A stretch of 64,000 bases of DNA from Paratinospora sagittata (GCA_035771175.1 CM069595.1:5126094-5190093), one strand, 5' to 3'. Numbered from the stretch's first letter, positions 1 through 11,815 are shown. Numbers and translations are program-made. Notes: a model not told the origin generated them from the sequence alone.

Positions 1-1599
1 CTTCTCAGGTTTCTGAAAATCCTCGATCGTCTGATCTTCAAGAAACACCACGTCTCTGCTTCTGACAATCTTTTTGTTGACAGGATCCCAAAGTCTGTAG
101 CCGAATTCTTCATGGGAATATCCCACAAAGATACACTGCTTCGCTTTTCCATCCAGCTTGGACCTCTCGTCTCTAGGGATGTGAACAAATGCTCTACAGC
201 CAAATACTTTCAAGTGTTTGTAAGAAACGTCTTTCCCCGTCCAAACCTTTTCTGGTACGTCGTAGTTCAGTGGAACTGATGGAGAAAGGTTGATTAAATC
301 GACTGCTGTCCTCATTGCCTCCCCCCAATAGGAGTTTGGCAGTTTTGCATTTGAGAGCATACATCTGACTCTTTCACAAATGGTTCTGTTCATCCTCTCT
401 GCGACACCGTTGTGTTGAGGTGTCTTTGGTACTGATTTTTCCAGCCTGATGCCGAAACTTTTGCAGTACTCCTCGAATGATCCGCGATATTCACCGCCAT
501 TGTCTGATCGTACACACTTCAAACGTCTGCCAGTTTCTCTCTCAACTTTGACATGAAATTGCTTGAAAACTTCCTGCACTTGATCTTTAGTTTTCAAAGC
601 AAAGGCCCACACTTTTCTAGAGTGATCATCAATAAATGTCACAAAATAGTGAGCACCTCCTAGTGTCTTACAACTCATTGTACAGACATCTGTGTGTATT
701 AAATCTAGAATATTTGCCTTTCTAGATGGTGGGGAACTACGAAATGCAACTCTATGTTGTTTACCCATAATACAATCAACACAAGTACGTAAAGATGTAC
801 CTGTCATTCCTGGCAAGTGCTCCTTCTTGGAAAGAATTCTGAGACCCTTTTCACTCATGTGGCCGAGCCGCTTATGCCATAACTCGGTGGGAACTTCTTT
901 CCTCATGGTATTTACTTCTTCTTTACACAGCTTGGCTTCTGTGTGGTAGAATGATGCATATTTCTTGCCTCTAGCTACTACCAAGTTTCCTTTGGTGAGC
1001 TTCCATTTTCCTTCACCAAAGTTATTATTGTAGCCATCGTCATCAAGCATTCCAGTGGAGATCAAATTGAGGCGGATATCTGGAACATGCCTCACATCTT
1101 TCAAGAGTAACCTATATCCAAGGTTAGTTTCTAAATAAATATTACCGATGCCGATAATTTTGGATGCATCATCATTTCCCATCCTCACTCGTCCGAAATC
1201 ACCTTGCGTGTAGGCTGAGAAGAAATCTCGTCGTGAGGTGACATGGTAGGATGCGCCTGAGTCAACTACCCATGTAGAGTCTTGACTTGCAAGGTTGACA
1301 TAATCAGCATCTCGAACAATGACAACTTCTTCAGTGAGAGTTGCGGTGTCATTTGTTCGGGTTTCTGCTTCTTGATTTCTGGATCGTTCCGCCTTTAACT
1401 TTCGACATTCTCGAATGAAATGTCCGGGCTTGCCGCAGTGATGACACTTCTTGTCATGCCACGATCTGGACTTTGAACGTCCTCTTTGCTGACTTTGGTT
1501 ACGAGGATTTCTGCTTTTACTCCTTCCGTGCCATTCTTGCTTGCCTTGTTTTTCCATGACAAGTGCTTCACTTTCAGGAGTATATCCATTGTCTTTTCG
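1..1599 (-). CDS. Ty1/copia pol region (nucleocapsid, protease, integrase), partial
   Basis: This frame runs without a stop from position 1599 to the left edge, so the element continues outside the window. In order on the minus strand I read a CCHC zinc knuckle (CHHCGKPGHFIREC, near 1400-1440), the retroviral-type aspartic protease start WVVDSGASYHVT (near 1250-1280), the pre-integrase motif LWHKRLGHMSEKGL (near 850-890), the integrase core with DDHSRKVWAF, SDNGGEYRG and PQHNGVAERMNRT (near 630 down to 390), and the copia-specific block HLKVFGCRAF (near 190-210). Domain order PR-INT before RT is diagnostic of Ty1/copia. Reverse transcriptase and RNase H must lie to the left of the window. It is joined in frame to the gag frame except for one TGA at 1600-1602. 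Confidence 0.9.
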
Positions 1600-2220
1600 T
1601 CAAGACTCTTCGTTCAGCATTCTGTCTTTTACCATATCCATGGTAAGCTTGCCGCCAGGAGCTGAGTTACTAACTGACACAACTAGAGTGTCCCAACTTT
1701 TTGGTAGAGAACTCGTCAACAACAACGCTTGTAGCTCGTCATCTACGATCATCATCATAGAGTTGAGTTGATCTACAATGCCTTGGAACTCACTCATGTG
1801 CTCCGATACACTGCTTCCATCTTTGTACTTCAAATTGACTAATCGTCGTATCAGATTAGCTTTATTTTGTACTGTTGTCCTCGCATACATTGTCTCCAAC
1901 TTTTGCCAAAGAACGTAAGCATCGTGTTCATTTACAAAATTTTGGAAAATGCTCTTGTCGATCCATTGTCTGATTTGAGCAGCACACTTTCTGTTCAGCA
2001 CGGCCCAGTCAACGTCTGTGCTGGTTGTTTTTGATGTCTTGTCATCTGTTGAAGTTGTAGTCACAGCTTCCTCCTTCGGCATTATAATCGGCTTCCACAG
2101 ATCTTTAATGTATAAAAGATCCTCCATCTTCGGCTTCCAAATTGCATAATTAAATGCAGTCAACCTGATCATATTGCCTGTGTACATATTGCCTGTGCTC
2201 TCCTCCATTTGAGTCGTCAA
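1600..2220 (-). CDS. Ty1/copia gag polyprotein (UBN2/DUF4219-type)
   Basis: A 206-residue frame starting MTTQMEESTGNMYTGNMIRL and containing LTAFNYAIWKPKMEDLLY, a classic plant copia gag start, followed by the UBN2-type core (LWQKLETMYARTTVQNKANL, LVNLKYKDGSSVSEHMSEFQ). It packages element RNA in virus-like particles. It ends at TGA (1600-1602); the same frame then continues without a break into the zinc knuckle and protease. The stop therefore looks like a single point mutation (CGA to TGA would restore an arginine-type codon) or a read-through site rather than a true gag terminus. Confidence 0.9.
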   Translation of the reverse strand: MTTQMEESTGNMYTGNMIRLTAFNYAIWKPKMEDLLYIKDLWKPIIMPKEEAVTTTSTDDKTSKTTSTDVDWAVLNRKCAAQIRQWIDKSIFQNFVNEHDAYVLWQKLETMYARTTVQNKANLIRRLVNLKYKDGSSVSEHMSEFQGIVDQLNSMMMIVDDELQALLLTSSLPKSWDTLVVSVSNSAPGGKLTMDMVKDRMLNEES

Positions 2221-2271
2221 TGAACAGATTTCGCGGAGCTTGACACTTTTCCGACGATGAATTTCCGGCGA

Positions 2272-2455
2272 TGAATAGTACTATGTGAATAGTACTTAAT
2301 GAATAGTACCTCTTGTGAATAGTACTATATAAATAGTGCCCTTGTGAATAGTGCTTCGTAAATAGTACTTGATGAATAGTACTAAAATTCCAAATAGTGA
2401 CTGCCGACAGAATAATACCGTATACGTGAATAGTACTGTATGTATGAACAATACC
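2272..2455 (-). repeat. AATAGTACT leader repeats of the copia element
   Basis: Between the gag start and the primer binding site the untranslated leader contains about ten irregularly spaced copies of (T)GAATAGTACT or AATAGTGC-type units, the core AGTACT being its own reverse complement. Spacing varies roughly between 13 and 25 bases. Seen directly; function unknown. Confidence 0.8.
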
Positions 2456-2473
2456 TTCGTTGAAAACGACCCA

Positions 2474-2486
2474 GGCTCTGATACCA
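2474..2486 (-). other. Primer binding site of the copia element
   Basis: On the minus strand the sequence reads TGGTATCAGAGCC, complementary to the 3' end of initiator-methionine tRNA and typical of plant copia elements. It sits three bases inside the LTR boundary at 2490. Confidence 0.85.
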
Positions 2487-2489
2487 CTT

Positions 2490-3132
2490 TGTTGGGAAAA
2501 ATCGATGGACGTAAAGAAATAATTCTACAATCTCAGGACAATTTCCCAAACTAAAATACAACAAAATAACACCAAAGATTTTAGCGTGAAAAACCCTCTA
2601 AAGATGAGGTAAAAAACCACGGGACCCGTAGGCCGCTTAAAGAAACTTCCACTATAAAAATGAGATTACAAACGTCACCTTTCGGTGGATTTCTCACAAA
2701 TACACAATACCTATGTATCTTCAATTTGTGGATAACACTTCACAAATTGGCTCACACTTTTTCTTCTCAAAAAAACTCTCTTTGAGGCTCTCTAGATCTC
2801 TAGAATTAGATCTCTCTGAATATTTGATCTCTCTCAGATGATTTTGAAGAATGAAATTAAGGCTCTATTTATAGAGCTCAAACAGGGGCAATTTCGTAAT
2901 TTGATCAGCCAAAATATTTGACTATTCGGCAGCTATTTTGGACCTCTTTTTGGCAGCCCTCGTGGGCGTTGCTTGCCGCCCCACGTGATAGTGGTTGGCT
3001 GCCCCTTCGTTCAGCCGCCCACCAACAATTTATTCTAAAATTGTTGGCTGCCTACCAACTTGAGTGCTGCCCATGCATGAATTCCGTCCATGCGTCCTTT
3101 CTGCCCACGTGAAAGTGAGGTGGACCCCATCA
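2490..3132 (-). repeat. 5' LTR of the minus-strand copia element
   Basis: The plus strand begins TGTTGGGA at 2490 next to the primer binding site and appears to end at CCCCATCA (3132), giving TG...CA ends with imperfect inverted termini and a length of about 643 bp. A TATA box (TATAAATAG on the minus strand, 2865-2874) lies where an LTR promoter would be expected. The partner LTR is outside the window, so the outer boundary is an estimate. Confidence 0.65.
2865..2874 (-). promoter_or_regulatory. TATA box in copia LTR
   Basis: CTATAAATAG on the minus strand inside the LTR, about 375 bp upstream of its inner end and upstream of the gag frame. It matches the plant TATA consensus and would start the element transcript near 2835-2845. 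Confidence 0.55.
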
Positions 3133-3135
3133 CGA

Positions 3136-3317
3136 GGCTGCATTTAGTTTATGGTCCAAAAGTATAAGTACAATCTAAAACTGAAAATTCAAAAAACAAT
3201 ATTTTATCATTTTGTTTTCTGGGTAACTCTTGGACAACTGTTTTCGGTTTTTCACATTTTTTAATTTTTAGATACCAAAAACTGTATTCAAATTACAAGT
3301 CAAACACAGCATAAGCC
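3136..3317. mobile_element. MITE-like element, copy 1
   Basis: About 180 bp bounded by inverted ends: left GGCTGCATTTAGTTT, right AAACACAGC followed by ATAAGCC. The interior is rich in AAAA and TTTT around GTTTTC and AAACTG. Related copies lie at 7436-7626 and 23737-23940. It directly abuts the presumed copia LTR end. The target duplication is not clear, so the superfamily is unassigned. Confidence 0.5.
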
Positions 3318-3968
3318 TTCCACATATCCTCATAAGTATGCAGCGGGAGTAAGTCAATTAATCATTGATTTTCATAAATAAATAACTGAATTGGGTAGCT
3401 GCTGCATAACATATGACCAAGTTATGAAAATACATTGTGGAAAAAAAGATAAAGAATTGCTTGAACTGATAATAGAACATACGCATGTAAAAGAGGTGCA
3501 GTATCTACTTGGACAAAGCTCCTTCCTTGAGGAGTCATGCCCTAAATCTTCAATGTTCTTAAAGATTCACATATGTGGTGAAATAATACCATACCTTTCC
3601 ATAACTCGTCTTCTAAGCGTCCCAAACCCCCTGTTCAAGCTACGCAAAGTGTTAATGGGTATTGCTAATTATAGATTGTATTGAATTACTGGATGTTTCT
3701 TAAAACTTGCAAGATGGTATTAAATTGATGGATTAAGACCCAAAATATTCATCACCTAAGAAAACCAACTAGAACACTGGGAACAACTGAAAACACCATT
3801 AGGCACAATGGCATTTATGTCAGTAGCAGAAGACAAGTTCCTCATACAATTGCTGTACTAAACTACTACTGTGTGCAAGCATGAGCTGTAGTCAGGAACA
3901 AGGAACACCAAAGAATGCAGAGAGCCAGCTATTCCCAAGACTTCCATTCCACACATTCCATGTATCAA
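3318..3968. other. 3' flank and UTR of NRPB9; no other gene seen
   Basis: AT-rich sequence downstream of the NRPB9 stop. The portion next to 3968 is presumably its 3' UTR. A 97-codon open frame on the plus strand (3391-3684) has no family features and is not called. Confidence 0.4.
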
Positions 3969-6900
3969 TCAGTCCCTCCAACGGTGACCACAATTGGGGT
4001 TGCAGCAGACAAAGAAGAGAGTCATGCCCTCTTCCCCTCTAGAAGTTGCCTGCATGAGTGAAATGGTGAGTCAGTGAACAAACTAGGTCAAATTAGCACT
4101 GGATCCATTGGATCCAATTTTGCCCATTAGTCCATAATCCATATAATATGCGGGCAAAGTTAAATTGCAAACACAATCAATTACAAACCATACAAACAAG
4201 TTATTAGAATTTGTTGTTGAAGCGCCCTTTGCTCTCAACATTGTTAAACACCCAAGTGGGGGGTGAATTGGATGTAATGGTCATTTTTTATCTTTTCGCT
4301 TCTTATGAGATTCCTTGACTTAATTGGATTCAATACGTAAATAAATTTAATGAGCATAAAGTAAAGCACACTAGCATTTATAGTGGTCCAGCCGTGCCTA
4401 CATCCACTAATGCATCCTCTTACAAATGAAGACCAAACCGTTACAAATGCTCTTTTACAGGTTCAAGGAAAACCTATCCTTTTGCGGGCTAAGGATGAAC
4501 CATATATCCTTTAGGAAGAACTCGTGTTTCTTTTGCGGACTAAGGAAGAACCGCATATCCTTTTCATGGGCTAAGGAAGAACCACATATCCTTTTTCAAG
4601 AGAAAGGATAAAACTGGCCTTGATTCCAACATTGGAATCACAAGTGACATTAAATCACTTTACTTGGTTTGTTTCAAACAATGAAACAATCCAAAAGACT
4701 AAAAACAATGAATATAATTTTTGTTCTAAGTAATTAGAACAATTACAATGAAGCTCATAAATTCAAAATATCAAATACAAGATATGAAAATTTTAGCTCA
4801 AGGTGAAGAGAGACCATACAATGATTTATACCTTTCTTGCAACCATATTTGCTCAAGAAAATGATTTTGAAGATGCTTTAAATGACGCACAATGAAAAAA
4901 CTTGAAATCCAATCTTCAAATCAACATCTCTAAGTTCCAGGTTTTTGAAATGAGAAAAATGATTTGATCTTGAAAAACACTCCCTAGATTTACGTCGTTG
5001 TCTCTCTTGTGTTTAGAATGGCCTAACTACATGTATTTATAGATTAGAAACAAGTTATAGCCGTTAGACACAAGAATATAGTCGTTGGGGGTGAAAAAAT
5101 CAGATTTTGGATCATTAAAAACTTGCCCAGAAAGTTGCAAGGTGTTCTATGAGGGCCCTGATGCATGATGATCGTCCTAATGCATGCCCAGAAAATGGAC
5201 AGCTTTGATTAGCGCCCTCACGCGCGATTAGCGTCCTGCTCTATACACAGTTTTCTTTTCGAAAGATTATGAAATAAAACCAAATATAGGCATATAATAG
5301 CTTAAATTTTATGGAAAGAACATTCCGAAACTATTGGAAACATTTCCAAAGTCGTCGGAGAAAGCTATCAAACACTTTTAAAGGATTAAAGTTTATTTGG
5401 GCATAGTTTGAATGTGAAAACTTGAGTTAAAATGATTTTTTGAAATTTTAAATATATGGGCTTATTTGGGCATCAAAATATGATTGAAATATATTTAGTT
5501 TGATGATTAAAACCCTTTGAAATTAACGATTAAACAGTCAAACAAGATTTTGATAAAAATCAAAACAATTTTAATTATTTTGAAAAACTTTGTAAAAATG
5601 GCATTTTAACTAAAACTAATCCAATTATGATTCAAAATAGTTTAACATAAATCAAACATTTTTGAATACTTGAAAATTATTTTTAAAGAACACTTAATGC
5701 ACGAATGAATTTTATCAAAACTATGCATATGTGAAGTATGAATGCATGAAGTTTAGGAAAGATTGAGCAATAGGAAATGCAAGAAGGTTACATCCTAATT
5801 CTAGACACATAAAGACTCTCAACCTTTTTGTCTTCATTCCTTCAAATTGTCCAAGCTTGGAGTGTACTCGATCAATCATTTTCTTTGATCCTTTACCCGA
5901 TGAACTTCTTGAACTTGAAGACTTAAATCTTGTATTGGTTCATCTTTGCTTTAGGTGCTGAAATATACTTAATTCAAACATTAACACCATTTATTATATT
6001 GTTTGTTAGTATCAAAACACTTAGGAGAGTGCTAAGTGAGAAACCACTTAGGCCAACAAACATACCATGTGATAACTTTGGGATATAAGGATACAGACAA
6101 GATAAAGAGAGCGAATATGTTGGGAAGTCAGAACTAGAATAAATGCCAAAAGAAATAAAATCTTGGCAAAAGCTCACCAAAACTAGGAGTGAAGCGGAAG
6201 GATGCGTCCCATACTTGGGCACATAACAAATTTAGACTTTCTAATAGTACACATGGCTTGTCAACCCTAGAGCTAATAAACAAGCCCAAACTCAAAGAAA
6301 AGCTCTACCCAATTGCTTATTCTCCCCAAGGAAACTGCACAAGGGGTTGTGGTGGAAGTGGCAAGTTCCATTTCTAATAGTCAAGAAGTAGCCAGTTCCA
6401 TTTTTCATGGGCACTTGAGAACTTGACTCAACAAATCACTCAAAAATGGAAATGCTGATTTGAGTCCTTTCCTTCTCAAAGAGCTAACTAATAAGCATGG
6501 GATATAGATTCAAACTGACACGTGTATGGTCTTTGTGTGCCCCTTTGCTTTTTAGCATATTGCTTGCTAGCGCACTTGATTTGGGAATTTGATTTGTTAT
6601 TTTAGTTTAAAAATGTGAGGCTTAGTTTATGACTTACACTAATTTAGAGGATTAATTACATTATCATGCATAGATTTCATGTATAATTGCTTAAAAAATC
6701 TGTTGCTTAACAAGATAAATTGCTAAATATTAAAAAAAATTCCCTATTTTTGCTAGCTGTTTCTTTTCATTTCTATATATGGTTTTAGGATTCATTGTAA
6801 ATACTGTAAGATTTAAGAGAATAGATCAAAATTCCGATTTTCTCTAAACTTTTGACAACTCAAAATTTAAAGAAGCCTAATTCTACAGAGATAATTTTGC

Positions 6901-8168
6901 AAAATATCCTTATAGAGAAGCTGCTTCAAATACAAACCATATGTCTATAAATCAAGTAGAAAAAAATATGATAATGTGTACCTGGAAAAATACAGCCTCT
7001 CCATGATTACATTGAACACATCGAACAGATTTAGTACGAGGAAGAGTTGGATCAGCAGCTACATCCTGCAAGACCTGAGTGCGCTCACCAACAGAGTGAT
7101 GAATTTCATTTCTGTACACACAGTTGTGGTCAGCAACCTCCTGCTCATTGCAAAAATTAACTCCTCATCAGGAACAAATGCACCTATTTTGCATTTTCTT
7201 TTTTCTTTTTTAATCCGTGTACACGTTTTGCTTTCAACATATTTTCACCCTAGCGAATGATTTAATGAAATTCTTCATGGTCTCTGCACTTGGATCCCAC
7301 CACTGTAACCCTAAATTTGACTGATGCTTAAGAGGCTAAGGACCTACACGTGCCTATGAAGATTGAACTAGCTATTAGGGCACACAATACACTGATGCCA
7401 ACCCACGCGGAAACTAGTGAATGTCCAAAGAAAACGGCCGCATTTGGTTTCAGTTTTCTGTATCCGAAACTTTGAAAACACACATTTAGTTTGTGGGATC
7501 CGAAAACAGTTTTCAGACATTTTACTAAGAAAACCAAGTTGTTTTGAGGAAATGAAAAAAGTGAATTTCTGAATTTTCACTTTATACAGTGTATTTCAGT
7601 TTCCATATCACAAACCAAACACGGCCTAAAATTACCACTAGAATTTCCACCGAACTCCAAGAACACAGTCGATTAATGAGCATCATTTTCATTCCACATC
7701 TAGTAATGCTTCAAATCAAACTAACCAGCTAATATATTAAACGCAATAATTGCTACATGTAACATTAATTAAAAAAACAAAAAAAACGCTACATCGAAAT
7801 AAAAATACTAAATTCAATAATCTTAGGTTTCGGAAAACCCTAACTAGGTAACAAATGAATAAAAGCAGAGATGAGAAGAGAAGCAGAGGAAGGAAACCTG
7901 ATGATCGCAATTGCGGCAAGCGAAGAGGAGAATCCGCTGCTCCTTGTCCTCCTTCGGATACAGAATGTTGTTACTGGAACAACAACAACAAAAGACCAAA
8001 AAATGGAGATTTAGTAGTAGTAGCAGTGGTGTTAGGTATCAGAGACTTGAAAGCATTTTTACGTGTATATATATGGAACAAGATGGATGTATGGAAGTGT
8101 GTGATGTATGCATGATGCATGTAGATGGATGAGATTTACCATTCGCGGCAAAATTTCATCGTACTCAT
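3969..8168 (-). CDS. NRPB9: RNA polymerase II/IV/V subunit 9 (RPB9 homologue)
   Basis: Four exons: 8168-8140, 7973-7898, 7140-6982 and 4049-3969 (stop TGA 3971-3969), all with GT/AG ends, joining to 114 aa, the usual plant length. The protein is a small zinc-ribbon subunit of nuclear RNA polymerases that affects start-site choice, fidelity and transcript cleavage. The N-terminal ribbon has C7-C10 (MKFCREC) and C29-C32 (ACRNC); the linker has DPTLPRTK; the C-terminal TFIIS-type ribbon has C76-C79 (CVQC) and CCNPNC at 103-108 before GHRWRD. The start is the ATG at 8168; a second in-frame ATG three codons later is also possible. Intron 2 carries a MITE and the 2.9-kb intron 3 a dispersed repeat. 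Plants often have two NRPB9 genes; which one this is cannot be told. Confidence 0.95.
4226..6040. repeat. Dispersed non-coding repeat in NRPB9 intron 3
   Basis: A stretch beginning near the words CACCCAAGTGGGGGGTGAATTG (split here in meaning: a CACCCAAG block, a G-run, then GTGAATTG) and containing a GTGGTCCAGCCGTGCC block resembles a common plant non-coding repeat often seen as LTR-derived or LARD-like DNA. No coding domain is visible. At 4470-4610 it holds imperfect copies of a unit built on GCGGACTAAGGAAGAACC and CATATCCTTTT. Ends are approximate and the class is inferred from memory of similar plant sequence. Confidence 0.4.
7436..7626. mobile_element. MITE-like element, copy 2 (NRPB9 intron 2)
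   Basis: 191 bp with inverted ends GGCCGCATTTGGTTT and AAACCAAACACGGCC, an almost perfect inverted pair. The interior has paired GTATCCGAAA/GGATCCGAAAACAG blocks. It lies wholly within intron 2 of NRPB9. No certain target duplication is seen. Confidence 0.6.
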
Positions 8169-8400
8169 TTTGGCTTGGTTTGCAGAGAAATCTCAAGTCT
8201 CCACTGATTTTTTTTTTTTTTTCCTTCCTTCTTCCGCACTTGTTTTGGCGGGCTTCCATTTTCTTTCTTTCCCTCTTTTCTAGTTCGGGGAGAAACCGGT
8301 GACGCTCGCGAAATGACGAATGCACCCTCGACCACGAGTTCTCCCCTGCCGCGAAATGACGATAACACCCTTGACTAAGGGGAAAAGGAATGCAAAATTA
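8169..8400 (-). promoter_or_regulatory. NRPB9 5' flank
   Basis: Upstream region of NRPB9. It has a pyrimidine/purine-biased stretch (T-run at 8210-8222) and a repeated block, GCGAAATGACGA followed by CACCCT and GAC, near 8308-8333 and again near 8351-8376. No clear TATA box, as expected for a housekeeping gene. Confidence 0.4.
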
Positions 8401-8404
8401 GTAT

Positions 8405-8770
8405 TCCCCTTTATTATTTGTGGACGGCTTTGGAACAATTTCTTTTTTATATAAGAGTGTTTGTGCGGCTATTTCGGCTATGGACCACAAATAAGTCGTC
8501 TACATTCAAGACTATTTGTTGCGGCCACGGTGTTGCCACAAATAGGTGCAGTAGAACCCCCACTATTTGTGATGCGCACGGTGCCGATATATATATATAT
8601 ATATATATTAATTTAATTATAAAATAATAAAATTACATATTTATATTTATTAAATCATTTATTAAATATCTTAATTTATATAAATTACACACATTTAACA
8701 AATATAAATATATAATTATATTATTTTATAGTTAATTTATATACATAAGTCTATTTGTCGCTGGGCAACT
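8405..8770. repeat. Possible CACTA-type subterminal repeat cluster with AT tract
   Basis: The motif ATTTGT(G/T)GC or its complement GCCACAAAT occurs about six times in both orientations (near 8415, 8485, 8511, 8534, 8562, 8752), around an AT-dinucleotide run (8586-8608). Clusters of such motifs are typical of CACTA element subtermini, but no CACTA ends or duplication were found. Confidence 0.3.
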
Positions 8771-9760
8771 CCCATTCTTCTCGCATTGAAGTTGTGAAGT
8801 TGAAGGTGGGTTATCTCTTACAGTGTCAAACAATTTCTTTTTAGCCAAGTATTGTTACATTAACTTTTAATCCATCATCATTTACACTATAAAACTCACC
8901 ATATATGTATATATATATATATATGATGTGTTTGAGTTTTGAGTTTGTTTTATAGTATATAACAAGTATAATGTCTTGATTAAATAGGAACATTAAATAC
9001 AACCTGAGGGGAGTAACCGGAAGTACTCTCAAATAAACACCTGACCCGCGAAGCTTGAAGAAGCGGACCAACGTGAAGCTAACAACAAAATCTCATCCTA
9101 CACCCCCGAAATCTCCCTCCTACAATATTGAAAGATTTTTCTATTTCCCTCCAACCAAATGCCCCAACAATTAAGTAGTTCTCGTAGAATAAATTGAGAG
9201 ATGATCCAAGGAAATGCCCGACTCAATTAAGCAAACAAGTGATCTACGTATTCCCCCTTCAGTAAACATAATGAACAACAATTTCAATATAAAATACTTA
9301 TTGGGGACCCACTTCCGCGTCATGTGTTTAGCTTCCACAACAACAGGACAGGGTTACTTTGAAAGGAACATGAACATGAACATTCCATAGTAAGGAGATT
9401 TAAGGTGAAACAATAGATGGAGGACAATATGTAAGGAAATCAAAAAAGAACTTGCACGAAAACATGCCTGAAGGAAAGCAAGATAACATTCAAAAAGTCG
9501 AATCCCAGAAGAAGATAGAACGGGCGAACAAAACTCCATTAGCTGCCGTATAAGCTTCTTACACATCAACAACAGTCAGATAATGCATAGTCTGATAAAA
9601 TCAAATGAACCCTGATTCATGTAAAAAGTTATCAAAGTCGAAGGATGCAACGCAAGAGTAGCGACGTTGTACTTTTAAAAACAAGATATTGCTTTTCTGC
9701 ATCACATCACACACAATCCATCATGTGAGATGGGAATGCTCTCTCATCACCTCTACGGAT
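8771..9760. other. Intergenic between NRPB9 and OEP16-2
   Basis: AT-rich sequence with a short TA microsatellite (8905-8923). The right part is presumably the 3' UTR of the OEP16-2 gene. No coding exon or recognisable element seen. Confidence 0.4.
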
Positions 9761-11815
9761 TTAAATAATCCCAGTAAGGAGATTTGCAGCTGCAGATATC
9801 GCTGCACCAGTGATGGCACATTGCACAACTTGATCGTGAGAGTGGTCCTCTGAAGAAAGTGCCAATGCTGCTCCCGTTATAGCCCCTGCTACCGCACTGT
9901 TTTTCTGCATCACATCACACACAATCCATCATGTCTATCTACTCACCTTCTCCTTAATCAAATTTTCGACGTGAAACCAAACGCGTTTGAACAAAAAAGA
10001 GGATAAAAGAAAAGGGTATATTACCCAATCATGAGATCCTCGCGCTTCCTTCAGTCCATAGGTGATTCCTGAATACAAACCAGCAGCCATTCCTGTACAG
10101 AAAAGCATCTATAATTACCTACCCTTGGGTCAATTGTCACTATATATGGCTACTAAATGGTTTATCAGAAGCAAATATTAACTATAATACTCTTTAACAG
10201 CAATATGTTGGGCAGCCATGGAGATAGTCTCCGGCTTGGCCACCTCCAGTTCAAGTGTGGAGAACTACTCCAAAAAGCTTCATATTAATAACTTATATTT
10301 CATGTCAGATCACTTGTTACTATCATCTATCTTAAAGAACTATCAGTGACTAGTACTCATATTGTGACTATTGTCCGCAACTTAATCATCTTTGAACAAC
10401 TGTGGGATGAACTCCCCACATCACGAAGTGAGACTATTTTTCGGTCCACAAACACACTTTTTATGGAATGCGTCCATTTATGCTATTTTCCCTTCTGGGT
10501 CTTCTAATTGGTATTGTTCATGATATCCCAGTTACTGTACATTTATTGGTGTCCTGTGTAACACAATTTAATGAAAGAGATTACCCCTTGCTTTGTCCAT
10601 CAAAGACTGTCCAATATGACAGATTTTGATGAACGAAATTACTCCCTTTTTTCTTTTTTTTTCCTATCATCAAACACTAAGAAGAGAAGCACGTAAGTTA
10701 ACAGTAGAAAAGAGAGTAATAGCTTACCCCACTGGATGGACTCCTTCCCTGTGTTTTTCACCTGAAAAATATTGGCATAATCAAACACTATATAAGGATG
10801 ATACACCAGGTTTGAATTCCGATTTCTTAATCATCTCTTAGCCATAGAAGAGAGTAGAAAATACTTACCATTGCTTCAAGAGACTTTCTATTGGTTTCTC
10901 CTGCACGGGCATACAATCCAGTCAGTGTGTGATTCATAAAGTTACAAGGAAAATAAAAGATTAATGCCCACTTTTCAAAGCTATGGTTCCATACAATTTC
11001 ATAAAAGCCTAAAAGGCCTTGCTCATGGGGAAACCAAATATGTTGTCTTTTGATCTTGAGAAAGCTAGTATTTTCCCTGTTTTAACTATCAAAATTTCAA
11101 CATGGGTAGTCTCTGAAAAGAAATTTGCTTTCCACAGCATATTCAGGTCCAAATTTAACAAACCCACACCTTCTATTTCGTATTCAATATTTTCACTCAA
11201 AAATATACACTACAGATCCTGATTTTACACTTACCCAAAAGCCTCCTAGATCATTTCACAGGACTAGTATTCCAAGTGACAAACATATTGAAATTAGCAA
11301 AAGAATGAATCGAACGGCCATTACTACTTAACAAACTAACCAAAGTGCGACAAAAATTATTACCTCTAAGGTTTGGCAATCTTTGCTTCCTCGCACCTGT
11401 AATATCCGGAACACCATCGTTCGAATCGGACCCTGCATCTCAAACACAATATTATTACAAAAAAAAAAAAACCTTGTCTGATCTGTTCATAATGACTAGA
11501 GATTTCGTAAAAAAAAACTCAGAAAATCACAAACATACCTTCGACGACGGTGAAATAGGCCTCGCGAGACACAGCTTGAACGGCTCCGATCTGTAAAACC
11601 AGAGCTCAGAGCTCAGTTGAGACATCGGAGAAAAAAAGAGAGAGACAGAAGAAGAGATGCAAAGTAAAGTAAAGAAGAGAAAAAATTACTCCAGCGGCCT
11701 TAACGAAGCTCTCGGCGACACGATTGAGAAGAGGATGGCCGAGATCGAAGAAACAGTCTTTGTCGAAGCTGCGAATCTCATCCAGAAGCGTACGAGTTTC
11801 CGTGTTACTTCTCAT
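9761..11815 (-). CDS. OEP162: Outer envelope pore protein 16-2 (PRAT/Tim17-22-23 family)
   Basis: Seven exons: 11815-11690, 11590-11539, 11432-11364, 10900-10869, 10761-10728, 10092-10025 and 9904-9761 (stop TAA). They join in phase to 174 aa; the Arabidopsis homologue is of similar length. Family signatures are MDEIRSF-like LLDEIRSFDKD, FDLGHPLLNRVAESFVKAAG, VQAVSREAYFTVVEG, GKESIQWG, AAGLYSGITYGLKEARG and the C-terminal DQVVQCAITGAAISAAANLL. PRAT proteins have four hydrophobic segments with G-rich faces and act as channels or translocase parts in the outer plastid envelope; the 16-2 type is the seed/pollen form selective for amino acids in Arabidopsis. The start is the ATG at 11815, just before LLDEIRSF. 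The insertion between exons 2 and 4 is the isoform-specific loop. ABRE boxes upstream fit seed expression. Confidence 0.94.

Noticed and set aside
3391..3684. 97-codon plus-strand frame downstream of NRPB9
   Set aside because: No domain, no splice partner, and composition as for neighbouring non-coding DNA.
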